DNA from: a candidate division Zixibacteria bacterium DG_27
GTDB lineage: Bacteria; Zixibacteria; MSB-5A5; DG-27
DNA length: 8,142 bases
Assembly (NCBI GenBank): GCA_001302725.1
Contig: LIZU01000039.1
Span: 1 to 8,142, forward strand
Direction of reading: 5' to 3'
Every line of letters begins with the position of its first letter. The first letter of the stretch is position 1. Below the pieces are notes generated by a model, which was not told the DNA's origin, made no database searches, and was given only the letters and a program-made list of their open reading frames with translations. The translations under genes and the position numbers were made by a program. Shown here in pieces: positions 1 through 5,952 of this stretch.

Positions 1-29
1 AACTCAAGATATCACAGCAGGAGATTGAT

Positions 30-617
30 ATGCCTCTAATACCGATGGTTGTGGAACAGAGCGGGAGAGTGGAGAGAGCCTACGACATTTACTCCCGGCT
101 CCTGAAGGATCGCATTGTCTTTGTGGGCACTCCCATCGACGATAACGTCGCCAATCTGATTATTGCCCAGCTTCTATTTTTGGAGGCCGAAGAGCCCGAA
201 AAGGATGTTTTTCTCTACGTCAACTCGCCCGGGGGTACCGTGACCGCAGGCCTGGCGATCTATGACACTATCCAGTTTATCAAGCCAGATGTGGCCACCA
301 CCTGCGTGGGATTGGCGGCAAGCATGGGGGCGCTTCTGTTGGCGGCAGGTGCCAAGGGGAAGAGGGCGGCCCTCCCCAATGCCCGGATTTTGATTCATCA
401 GCCCTGGGGTGGAGTGCAAGGACAGGTTTCCGACATCGAGATCCACGCCAAGGAGATGCTGGAGGTAAAAAGACGCATCAACGAAATCCTCTCCAAGCAT
501 ACTGGTCAGCCGATGGAGAAGATCGAGAAGGATACCGACCGCAACTTCTTCATGTCCTCGGAAGAGGCCAAGGCATACGGACTGGTGGACGAGGTGTACG
601 TTAAACGGGAACGATAG
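30..617 (+). CDS. clpP: ATP-dependent Clp protease proteolytic subunit ClpP
   Basis: This is the serine peptidase that forms the two-ring barrel of the cytoplasmic ClpXP protease, degrading proteins unfolded and fed in by ClpX. At 195 aa it has the usual length without a long propeptide. Visible family marks are the N-terminal MPLIPMVVEQ segment that lines the axial pore, the SPGG oxyanion loop (residues 66-69), the nucleophile Ser98 in GLAASMGA, and His123 in LIHQPWGG. The third triad position, Asp172 in Staphylococcus numbering (DTDRD), reads Asn here: DTDRN, codon AAC at 543-545, with no gap in the alignment around it. The start is supported by AGGAGA at 19-24, five bases before ATG. clpX follows 44 bases downstream, so co-transcription is likely; the promoter lies left of the window. 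Identity is certain; how the Asn affects catalysis is not. Confidence 0.98.
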   Translation: MPLIPMVVEQSGRVERAYDIYSRLLKDRIVFVGTPIDDNVANLIIAQLLFLEAEEPEKDVFLYVNSPGGTVTAGLAIYDTIQFIKPDVATTCVGLAASMGALLLAAGAKGKRAALPNARILIHQPWGGVQGQVSDIEIHAKEMLEVKRRINEILSKHTGQPMEKIEKDTDRNFFMSSEEAKAYGLVDEVYVKRER

Positions 618-661
618 ATTCCCGCTTTCGCTTCTGTCCTCCCTGAAGGTGAGCTCGTAGC

Positions 662-1921
662 ATGCCCGACAGCAAAGATGACCGCGAAGGACCGATCGCG
701 GAATGCTACTTCTGCGGACGTCCTCAGAGCCGCACCGAGAGGCTTTTTGCCTCCTCCAGGGCGGCAGTATGTTCTTTCTGCATCGAAACCCTAAACCAGG
801 TAGTCCAGACCGAGAAGATCGCCTCCATTAGCGAGCATCTGAAAGTCGTGCCCACGCCGGTGGAGATTAAGGCCTTTTTGGAGCAGTATGTCATCGGGCA
901 GGAGCTTGCCAAAAAGACCATTGCAGTTGCGGTTTACAACCATTACAAAAGGATCCTCAATCCCCCCGAGAAAGAGGACGAGGTCGAGCTGGAGAAATCC
1001 AACATTCTCCTCTTGGGACCCACCGGCACCGGCAAAACTCTCCTGGCACAGACTCTGGCGAGGTTGCTCAAGGTCCCCTTCACCATCGCCGATGCCACCG
1101 TCCTCACCGAGGCCGGCTATGTTGGGGAGGATGTCGAGAACATTCTGGTGCGACTGCTGCAGGCTGCCGATTACAATGTTGCCTTCGCGGAGCGGGGGAT
1201 CGCTTACATCGACGAGCTGGATAAGATTGCCCGCAAGGAGGCCAATCCAACCATAACCAGAGATGTCTCCGGAGAGGGAGTCCAGCAGGGGCTTTTGAAG
1301 ATTTTGGAGGGGACTGTGGCGGCGGTGCCACCGCGAGGGGGGCGCAAGCATCCCGAACAACCTCTAATCAACATCAACACCAAAAACATCCTCTTCATCT
1401 GCGGTGGTTCCTTTGATGGATTGGAAAAAATAATCCAGCGTCGTCTGGGAAAGAAGGTCATCGGCTTTCAGGCGGAGTCGGCCCTCAAGGATATGTCCAT
1501 CGGGGAGGTGTTATCTCAGGTGGAGCCAGAGGACCTTCTGAAGTTCGGGCTTATCCCCGAGATCATCGGTCGGCTGCCGGTCGTCACTGCCCTGGAAGCC
1601 CTCGACAAGGAGGCCCTGTTCAAGATTCTGACGGAGCCAAAAAACGCTTTGGTCAAGCAGTATCAGAAATTCTTCGAGCTGGAGGGGGTGAAGTTGACCT
1701 TCACCGAGGAGGCCTTGGATACGGCGGTGGATCTGGCCTTGAAGCGAGAGATAGGGGCGCGAGCCCTGAGAAGCATCTTAGAGGCAGCGATACGGGATAC
1801 CATGTTCCAGCTACCCTCTCAGCAGGGGATTGCGGAGTGTATCATAACTCCGGAAGTCATCTCCGAGGGACAACCCCCCATCTATACAATGGTAGAGGAT
1901 CTGAAGAGAAAGAGGGCGTGA
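662..1921 (+). CDS. clpX: ATP-dependent Clp protease ATP-binding subunit ClpX
   Basis: This is the AAA+ unfoldase that recognises tagged substrates, unfolds them and threads them into ClpP. The 419 aa are collinear with the family. The N-terminal zinc-binding domain has Cys15, Cys18, Cys37 and Cys40 at the spacing known from E. coli. Walker A is GPTGTGKT (119-126), pore-1 loop GYVG (152-155), Walker B IAYIDE (180-185) and the RKH pore loop 228-230. The ClpP-docking tripeptide Ile-Gly-Phe is at 267-269, the likely arginine finger is Arg304 in PEIIGR, and the sensor-2 arginine is Arg370 in GARALR. The intact docking loop means it should bind the neighbouring ClpP. GAAGGTGAG at 645-653, eight bases before ATG, supports the start. 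The C-terminus is short and charged (EDLKRKRA). No key residue is missing. Confidence 0.98.
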   Translation: MPDSKDDREGPIAECYFCGRPQSRTERLFASSRAAVCSFCIETLNQVVQTEKIASISEHLKVVPTPVEIKAFLEQYVIGQELAKKTIAVAVYNHYKRILNPPEKEDEVELEKSNILLLGPTGTGKTLLAQTLARLLKVPFTIADATVLTEAGYVGEDVENILVRLLQAADYNVAFAERGIAYIDELDKIARKEANPTITRDVSGEGVQQGLLKILEGTVAAVPPRGGRKHPEQPLININTKNILFICGGSFDGLEKIIQRRLGKKVIGFQAESALKDMSIGEVLSQVEPEDLLKFGLIPEIIGRLPVVTALEALDKEALFKILTEPKNALVKQYQKFFELEGVKLTFTEEALDTAVDLALKREIGARALRSILEAAIRDTMFQLPSQQGIAECIITPEVISEGQPPIYTMVEDLKRKRA

Positions 1922-1926
1922 GAATA

Positions 1927-1954
1927 GTTCACAGTTCACGGTTCACAGTTCACA
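1927..1954 (+). repeat. GTTCACR heptamer tandem repeat, 4 copies
   Basis: Four back-to-back 7-base units read GTTCACA, GTTCACG, GTTCACA and GTTCACA, beginning five bases after the clpX stop codon. The same units recur at 5866-5893 on the opposite strand, also just downstream of a gene and in its sense direction. Spacing is exactly seven bases with only the last base varying. The units are not self-complementary, so this is not a hairpin or terminator, and there are no unique spacers, so it is not a CRISPR array. It resembles the short heptamer repeat families (STRRs) described in cyanobacteria in form only. Confidence 0.9.
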
Positions 1955-1965
1955 GACGAATCCCT

Positions 1966-1993
1966 GTCTCCTGTTTGTTGTCTACTGTTTCCT
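1966..1993 (+). repeat. Degenerate GTYTNYT heptamer tandem repeat, 4 copies
   Basis: Four consecutive 7-base units, GTCTCCT, GTTTGTT, GTCTACT and GTTTCCT, begin 11 bases after the GTTCACR array. They are less alike than those but keep strict 7-base phase and a common GTYTNYT pattern. The two arrays are not in phase with each other (39 bases between their starts). This may be a second heptamer family or an older, decayed array. No role can be read from the sequence. Confidence 0.6.
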
Positions 1994-2006
1994 ATCCCTT
2001 TAGGCG

Positions 2007-2030
2007 GCGTTAGATGCCCACCTCTGACGC
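2007..2030 (+). repeat. Hairpin-forming element upstream of engB
   Basis: GCGTTAGA and TCTGACGC form an 8-bp stem with one G-U pair around the 8-base loop TGCCCACC. No T-run follows, so it is not a standard terminator. The right arm belongs to an 11-base word, TCTGACGCAAG (2023-2033), that also occurs at 5835-5845 in another spacer next to the second GTTCACR array; both copies have TTAGGCG a short way upstream. It lies 42 bases before the engB start, so it could sit in the engB leader if transcription reads through from clpX. It is most likely a dispersed repeat or an mRNA-processing structure. Confidence 0.5.
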
Positions 2031-2071
2031 AAGCGGTCCAACGCGGGCATAAAGCGGCACGGGAAGTTTCA

Positions 2072-2683
2072 ATGTCACTTGAAATCAGAAAAGCCGAGTT
2101 TGTCAAGTCTGTCTACGACCTCGAGAGCTTGCCTAAACGGAGACTTCCGGAGATAGCCGTCGCCGGTCGTTCCAACGTCGGCAAATCCTCTCTGCTGAAT
2201 CGATTGGTGGGACGAAAAAGCTTAGCGAAGGTCTCCTCCACTCCGGGTAAGACCCGCTGTCTGAACTACTTTCTGATAAATGAACATTTCTATCTGGTTG
2301 ACCTTCCCGGTTACGGTTATGCTAAAGCCCCGAAATCCCTCAAGAAGGCCTGGGCGGAGCTGGTCGGCAACTACCTTGAAGATTCAGAATATCTGGCCGG
2401 GCTGGTGCATATCATTGACAGTCGTCATCCCCCCACCGCCCTTGATCGCCAGCTCACTGAGTATCTGCAAGATTTGGGGATGAGAGTGTTAGTGGCTTTG
2501 ACCAAAGCAGACAAACTGACGAATCGATCCCGAGCCGAGCTTAGAAGGGAGCTTGAGAAGGATGAGCTTTACAGCCCACTGGACAAGATCTTCTTCTCAA
2601 TTGTCACCGGGGAAGGCAAAAGGGAGATACTAAGGTGGATGGAGGCCCAGCTAACTCACGCCAAGACCCTTTCGAAAAGATAA
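2072..2683 (+). CDS. engB: Ribosome-biogenesis GTP-binding protein EngB (YihA/YsxC)
   Basis: This small TRAFAC-class GTPase is needed for late assembly of the large ribosomal subunit. The 203 aa match the family length and carry all G motifs: G1 GRSNVGKS (32-39), G2 in STPGKTR (56-62), G3 DLPGYGYA (77-84), G4 TKAD (144-147), and a G5-like segment FSIVTGEG (175-182) where Ser-Ala/Ser is more usual. The NVGKS P-loop and the DLPGYGYA block are diagnostic for EngB among small GTPases. The ribosome-binding site is weak: GGGAAG at 2061-2066, five bases before ATG. The gene lies downstream of clpX, a recurring neighbourhood; in Bacillus subtilis the lon genes sit between clpX and ysxC, whereas here only 150 bases of repeats separate them. 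purA follows after 10 bases, so the two are probably co-translated. Confidence 0.96.
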   Translation: MSLEIRKAEFVKSVYDLESLPKRRLPEIAVAGRSNVGKSSLLNRLVGRKSLAKVSSTPGKTRCLNYFLINEHFYLVDLPGYGYAKAPKSLKKAWAELVGNYLEDSEYLAGLVHIIDSRHPPTALDRQLTEYLQDLGMRVLVALTKADKLTNRSRAELRRELEKDELYSPLDKIFFSIVTGEGKREILRWMEAQLTHAKTLSKR

Positions 2684-2693
2684 AGGAGAGGCA

Positions 2694-3971
2694 ATGCCAA
2701 ACATCGCGGTCTTAGGGACCCAGTGGGGGGATGAAGGGAAAGGGAAAATAGTTGACTTCCTGGCTGAAAAGGCCGATATCGTTGCCCGTTTTCAAGGTGG
2801 CGCCAACGCCGGGCATACAGTCGTTTTTGGGAAAGAGCAGTTCATCCTTCACCTTCTTCCCTCCGGCGCTCTGCACCCGGGGAAGGTATGTGTCATTGGC
2901 AACGGAGTGGTTGTGGACTTAGAGCAGCTTTTCCGAGAGGTGGAGGAGCTGAAGGTCAGGGGATACGATCTGACCGGTAGGCTTTTCATCTCCGGAAGGG
3001 CGAATCTGGTCCTGCCCTATCATAAGATGATTGACCGTCTTTCAGACTCTGGTAAGGGGGATGAAGCTCTTGGGACGACATTTCGGGGGATAGGCCCTGC
3101 TTACGTGGACAAGGTGAATCGCCTCGGTGTTCGGGTTTCTGACATCTTCGAGCGGGAGGCTCTGGAGGCGAGGCTAAATCTCACTTTGGTTTTCAAGGAA
3201 GATTTTGCGGATAGGTCTGAAGACAAGAAAGCCTTCGACAGGGACTATTTGCTGAATAGTCTGCTTTCTTACGGAGATAGGTTGGCGCCTCTGGTGTGCG
3301 ACACTTCATTTCTGCTTCTGGAGGCAATAGAGCAGGATAAGAATATCCTGTTTGAAGGCGCCCAGGGTGCTCTTCTAGATGTCGATTTCGGCACTTATCC
3401 TTATACCACCTCCTCTAACACCTCGGTGGGAGGGATTTTCACCGGGCTGGGCATCCCCCCGGCGGCGCTGCACGAGACCATCGGAATAGCCAAGGCTTAC
3501 AACACCCGGGTCGGGAATGGGCCCTTCCCAACGGAAGAGACCGGGGAGACCGGAGATAGGTTGAGAGAGAGGGGGAATGAGTTCGGTGCGACCACACAGC
3601 GTCCCCGTCGCTGTGGGTGGCTGGATCTGGTCGCACTGAAATACACTGCCCGAATCAATGGCGTCAACAAGCTGGCGCTGACGAAGCTGGATGTCCTGGA
3701 CGAGTTTGCGGAGATAAAAGTCTGCACCTCATACAGGATCAACGGCGCGGAGATGAAAAACTTCCCCGACGAGCTCAGGCACTGGGAGAGCTGCGAGCCG
3801 ATCTACCAGACGCTTCCCGGCTGGCAATCGCCCACCTCCGGTCTGACATCGTGGGGGAAGTTGCCTCAGAATGCCAGGGATTACATTTCCTTCATTGAGA
3901 AGTTCGTCGGCGTGCCGGTCAATCTGGTCTCTACCGGAGTCTCACGTCGGGAGATAGTTCGCCGCAGCTGA
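2694..3971 (+). CDS. purA: Adenylosuccinate synthetase
   Basis: This enzyme catalyses IMP + L-aspartate + GTP to adenylosuccinate, the first committed step from IMP to AMP in purine synthesis, in the cytoplasm. The 425 aa are full length. The N-terminal GTP/IMP signature QWGDEGKGK spans 10-18, with catalytic Asp13; catalytic His41 is in NAGHT. The second signature GIGPAYVDK (132-140) includes the conserved Lys140. Further conserved blocks are EGAQGALLDVDFGTYPY (221-237), GNGPFPTE (274-281), the IMP/aspartate loop RPRRCGWLD (303-311), TKLDVLDE (330-337) for guanine binding, and STGVSR (413-418). AGGAGAGG at 2684-2691, overlapping the engB stop codon, fixes the start and suggests translational coupling. 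The convergent gene begins its stop codon 15 bases downstream, and no T-run terminator is visible between them. Nothing is odd in the protein. Confidence 0.98.
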   Translation: MPNIAVLGTQWGDEGKGKIVDFLAEKADIVARFQGGANAGHTVVFGKEQFILHLLPSGALHPGKVCVIGNGVVVDLEQLFREVEELKVRGYDLTGRLFISGRANLVLPYHKMIDRLSDSGKGDEALGTTFRGIGPAYVDKVNRLGVRVSDIFEREALEARLNLTLVFKEDFADRSEDKKAFDRDYLLNSLLSYGDRLAPLVCDTSFLLLEAIEQDKNILFEGAQGALLDVDFGTYPYTTSSNTSVGGIFTGLGIPPAALHETIGIAKAYNTRVGNGPFPTEETGETGDRLRERGNEFGATTQRPRRCGWLDLVALKYTARINGVNKLALTKLDVLDEFAEIKVCTSYRINGAEMKNFPDELRHWESCEPIYQTLPGWQSPTSGLTSWGKLPQNARDYISFIEKFVGVPVNLVSTGVSRREIVRRS

Positions 3972-3985
3972 GACCGCGGAGGCGA

Positions 3986-4834
3986 TCACAGACCGACCTG
4001 CCATCCCAGAGAGAACGCGAAATCGGGGGCCGATTCTGTCAATCCCACGTTGATGTTTGCGGACAGACTCGCACCCGAATCCAGAAAGTGGCTAACCGCA
4101 AATCCTGCCTGCACCGGCGGATCCACCCCCGCAAAGATCCTGGAGTAGCCGGACAAAGAGAACAGAAGGGAGTATCTCCCGGAGGCTAAGGGGTATCCCA
4201 GGGCGATGCTGTAGGCGACGGGATCGAGCAGCTCCAGATCGTCGAGATCACCCAGTACCCAGTAGGTGACATCGGTGAATAATAAGGTCGTGCCCCAAGA
4301 CCTGGCCAGCGACAGCCCCACTCCGTAGTCCCATTCCCCGGTGCCGAAACCGCTTTCAACATCGGCCAGGGGAGCCTTTAGGCCGGCAGTGAGGTGTAAA
4401 GCAGGCAGCACCTTTCCCTGCCGCCACACCTCCACACCGGCAAGTAGCGTGGGGTCGCCCACCGCGATCTCGTCGTATCTGACAGTGTCCGGAAGGCTTA
4501 TCTTGCTGCCGTGCTTTCTTCCCCCCACCTGTGAGCCTTCGCCGCCTCCGGAAGGAATCATACCGACGGCGCTGTAAGAGACCCAGGGGGTGCTTTGGTA
4601 CAAAACGGGGATGCCGGCGGAGACTCGCAGGGGGCCAGCGGATAACGTTACTCCGTTGTAAAGTGCAAAGCTGGTAGTGCGATCGCTGAATATGTAGTCG
4701 CCGGTCGCCAGCTGCGCTGAGCCGCTGTAGGTTATGCACCACCCGGGGAGCGAGGTCAGGGTCACCCCGATGGCGACTGCAACCCCCGCTGAGGTCAGCA
4801 TCCCCTTACTAAGCATCTGGCGAACGGCCGTCAT
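3986..4834 (-). CDS. Predicted outer-membrane beta-barrel protein (phenol-degradation MetA-like transporter fold)
   Basis: The 282-aa protein has a basic N-terminus and a hydrophobic stretch (residues about 13-30) typical of an export signal, with cleavage probably near residues 33-38. The rest alternates polar and hydrophobic residues in short strands rich in Gly, Ser and aromatics, as expected for a beta-barrel. The block GDPTLLAGVEVW ... LPALHLTAGLKAPLADV ... GFGTGEWDYGVGLSLARS (127-179) and the end GLTESAPDFAFSLGWQVGL resemble the Phenol_MetA_deg (PF13557) group of putative outer-membrane channels; this is recognition by eye. The C-terminal residue is Leu rather than the common Phe. The start is uncertain: no Shine-Dalgarno lies close to this ATG, and Met7 or Met12 would also leave a signal peptide. 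It follows the Met-rich coiled-coil gene by 21 bases on the same strand, so translation may be coupled. Substrate unknown. Confidence 0.75.
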   Translation of the reverse strand: MTAVRQMLSKGMLTSAGVAVAIGVTLTSLPGWCITYSGSAQLATGDYIFSDRTTSFALYNGVTLSAGPLRVSAGIPVLYQSTPWVSYSAVGMIPSGGGEGSQVGGRKHGSKISLPDTVRYDEIAVGDPTLLAGVEVWRQGKVLPALHLTAGLKAPLADVESGFGTGEWDYGVGLSLARSWGTTLLFTDVTYWVLGDLDDLELLDPVAYSIALGYPLASGRYSLLFSLSGYSRIFAGVDPPVQAGFAVSHFLDSGASLSANINVGLTESAPDFAFSLGWQVGL

Positions 4835-4855
4835 GATGTCGACGGAGGACGACCT

Positions 4856-5713
4856 CTATTCTCCGCTCTCCTGGTTTTCGAGCTGGTCGCTCATCCCCTC
4901 CAAGATCTCTAGCGAGGCTTCCATTTCCTTGGCCATGTTGCGCATCCGTTCGCGCAGTCGCTCCCTTTCCTGGTTCATCTCCCGATCCTGCCTCATGGCT
5001 TGATCTTGTTCCATGAGCTGGTATCGCTCGGTGGCGGTCTTCATCTGTTCCGCCATGGTTCCCAGAGACTCGCTCAGGCGCTGCATGTTGCGATATCGCT
5101 CTCGGTTGCGCTCACTTTGGCGCTGCATCTGTTGAGCCATATTCTGCGAGAATTGATGGCAGCGGTTCATGATGCGGCTCATCTGCTGTGTCATTTCGCC
5201 GGTCTGCTGCATCTGCCGTTCTCGCTCGCCCGCTGCCAGTTCACTGAGCTCCCGCGCCTGAAGGCGATTGCGGATGCGCTCCATTATCTGGAAGGACTGC
5301 TCCACCTCATCGGTCATGGTGCGGAGGCGGGTGTGGAGACGCTCCATTTGCTGCTGCATGTCCCGGCGTCGCAGTAGTGTCTCATCCTGCACCATGGCAT
5401 CGTAACGCTCGACGGTGGTCTTCATCTGCTCCGCCACGCTCCCCAACGACTCGCCCATGCGTTGCACGTTGCGAAGTCTCTCCCGATGTCGCTCCTGCAC
5501 CTGTTCCATGCGCTGGGCCATGTTCTGCGAGAACTGATGCGCCTGATTCATGAGACGGGTCATGCGCTGAGTCATCTCGCTTGTCTGCTGCATCTGTTGC
5601 TGCATCATCATCTGCCGATGCTGATCCATCGGCTGGGCATGGGACAGGGCAGCAGTGGCGCAGAGCAACGCCGCGCTCAGAGTGAACGCCACAACGGCTC
5701 TTGTCATTCTCAT
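4856..5713 (-). CDS. Exported Met/Gln-rich coiled-coil protein with internal duplication
   Basis: I do not recognise this family. The 285-aa product begins with a clear signal peptide (MRMTR, hydrophobic 6-23, SHA cleavage near residue 26), so it should be periplasmic or outside the cell. The mature part is almost entirely predicted helix, lacks Pro after residue 28, and is rich in Met, Gln, Arg and Glu: 33 Met in about 259 residues by hand count. Residues 40-147 and 167-274 are two copies of one unit, aligned without gaps at an offset of 127, with 62 of 108 positions identical. Both contain HQFSQNMAQ and AEQMKT. There is one mature Cys, Cys185. AAAGGAG at 5722-5728, eight bases before ATG, fixes the start. 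The beta-barrel gene follows after 21 bases, suggesting an operon of an envelope helix protein and an outer-membrane partner. Met-rich helices may bind copper or scavenge oxidants, but no specific metal motif is evident. Confidence 0.88.
   Translation of the reverse strand: MRMTRAVVAFTLSAALLCATAALSHAQPMDQHRQMMMQQQMQQTSEMTQRMTRLMNQAHQFSQNMAQRMEQVQERHRERLRNVQRMGESLGSVAEQMKTTVERYDAMVQDETLLRRRDMQQQMERLHTRLRTMTDEVEQSFQIMERIRNRLQARELSELAAGERERQMQQTGEMTQQMSRIMNRCHQFSQNMAQQMQRQSERNRERYRNMQRLSESLGTMAEQMKTATERYQLMEQDQAMRQDREMNQERERLRERMRNMAKEMEASLEILEGMSDQLENQESGE
4892..5215 (-). repeat. Second copy of 108-residue coiled-coil unit
   Basis: Encodes residues 167-274 of the Met-rich protein. It aligns without gaps to residues 40-147. 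The first halves are better conserved than the last thirds. The partner copy is at 5273-5596. Confidence 0.85.
5273..5596 (-). repeat. First copy of 108-residue coiled-coil unit
   Basis: Encodes residues 40-147 of the Met-rich protein, with 62 of 108 residues identical to the copy at 4892-5215 by hand count. A 19-residue linker (148-166) separates the copies. The divergence implies an old duplication rather than a recent slippage event. Confidence 0.85.
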
Positions 5714-5865
5714 GTTTGATACTCCTTTCGTAATGAGATTGTACTTCTCCGTTCCCCATAAACTCTATTTACGGACTCCGGTTCCTGACAGTTGGTGCCC
5801 GATATGTTTTAGGCTTAGGCGAGCTATGGGACCATCTGACGCAAGTGACTTCGGGTACCGCAAGC

Positions 5866-5893
5866 TGTGAACCGTCAACTGTGAACCGTGAAC
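5866..5893 (-). repeat. GTTCACR heptamer tandem repeat, 4 copies (second site)
   Basis: Read on the minus strand, the four units are GTTCACG, GTTCACA, GTTGACG and GTTCACA, in exact 7-base phase. They begin directly after the T-run of the terminator at 5895-5924. This is the same family as 1927-1954, and again lies 3' of a gene in its sense direction. The word TCTGACGCAAG, shared with the first spacer, lies at 5835-5845, but in opposite relative orientation to the heptamers. Confidence 0.88.
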
Positions 5894-5894
5894 C

Positions 5895-5924
5895 AAAAAA
5901 AGGCCCCGCCGGGTGGACGAGGCC
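5895..5924 (-). terminator. Intrinsic terminator of the Lys/Tyr heptad protein gene
   Basis: On the minus strand GGCCTCGT and GCGGGGCC form an 8-bp stem (two G-U pairs) around a 7-base loop, followed immediately by seven T residues. It starts 28 bases after the TGA at 5953-5955, so it should end that transcript before the next gene on the same strand. Confidence 0.85.
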
Positions 5925-5952
5925 GCGCATTACGCTTCCCTGTCTTAATCCC

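Noticed and set aside
1..28. An open frame ending TQDITAGD-stop at TGA 26-28, one base before the clpP start, could be the end of tig (trigger factor).
   Set aside because: The position fits the common tig-clpP-clpX order, but nine codons cannot identify a gene.
1927..1993. CRISPR array.
   Set aside because: The units are seven bases long with no spacers between them and no cas genes nearby.
3961..3985. CCGC/GCGG inverted repeat between the convergent purA and barrel genes as a bidirectional terminator.
   Set aside because: The stem is only four pairs, and there is no T-run in either direction.
4730..4745. Lipoprotein signal in the barrel protein (Cys33 after the hydrophobic stretch).
   Set aside because: The residues before Cys are Pro-Gly-Trp, not a lipobox, and a barrel would not be expected to be a lipoprotein.
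5000..5377. A + strand frame rich in Leu and His opposite the Met-rich gene, with a similar one at 5462-5719.
   Set aside because: The Met/Gln codons of the real gene produce His/Leu codons in antisense; there is no start signal.
5738..5743. TACAAT on the minus strand as a -10 box for the Met-rich gene.
   Set aside because: The position is plausible, about 25 bases before the ATG, but no recognisable -35 box lies 15-19 bases upstream, so it is not listed as a promoter.
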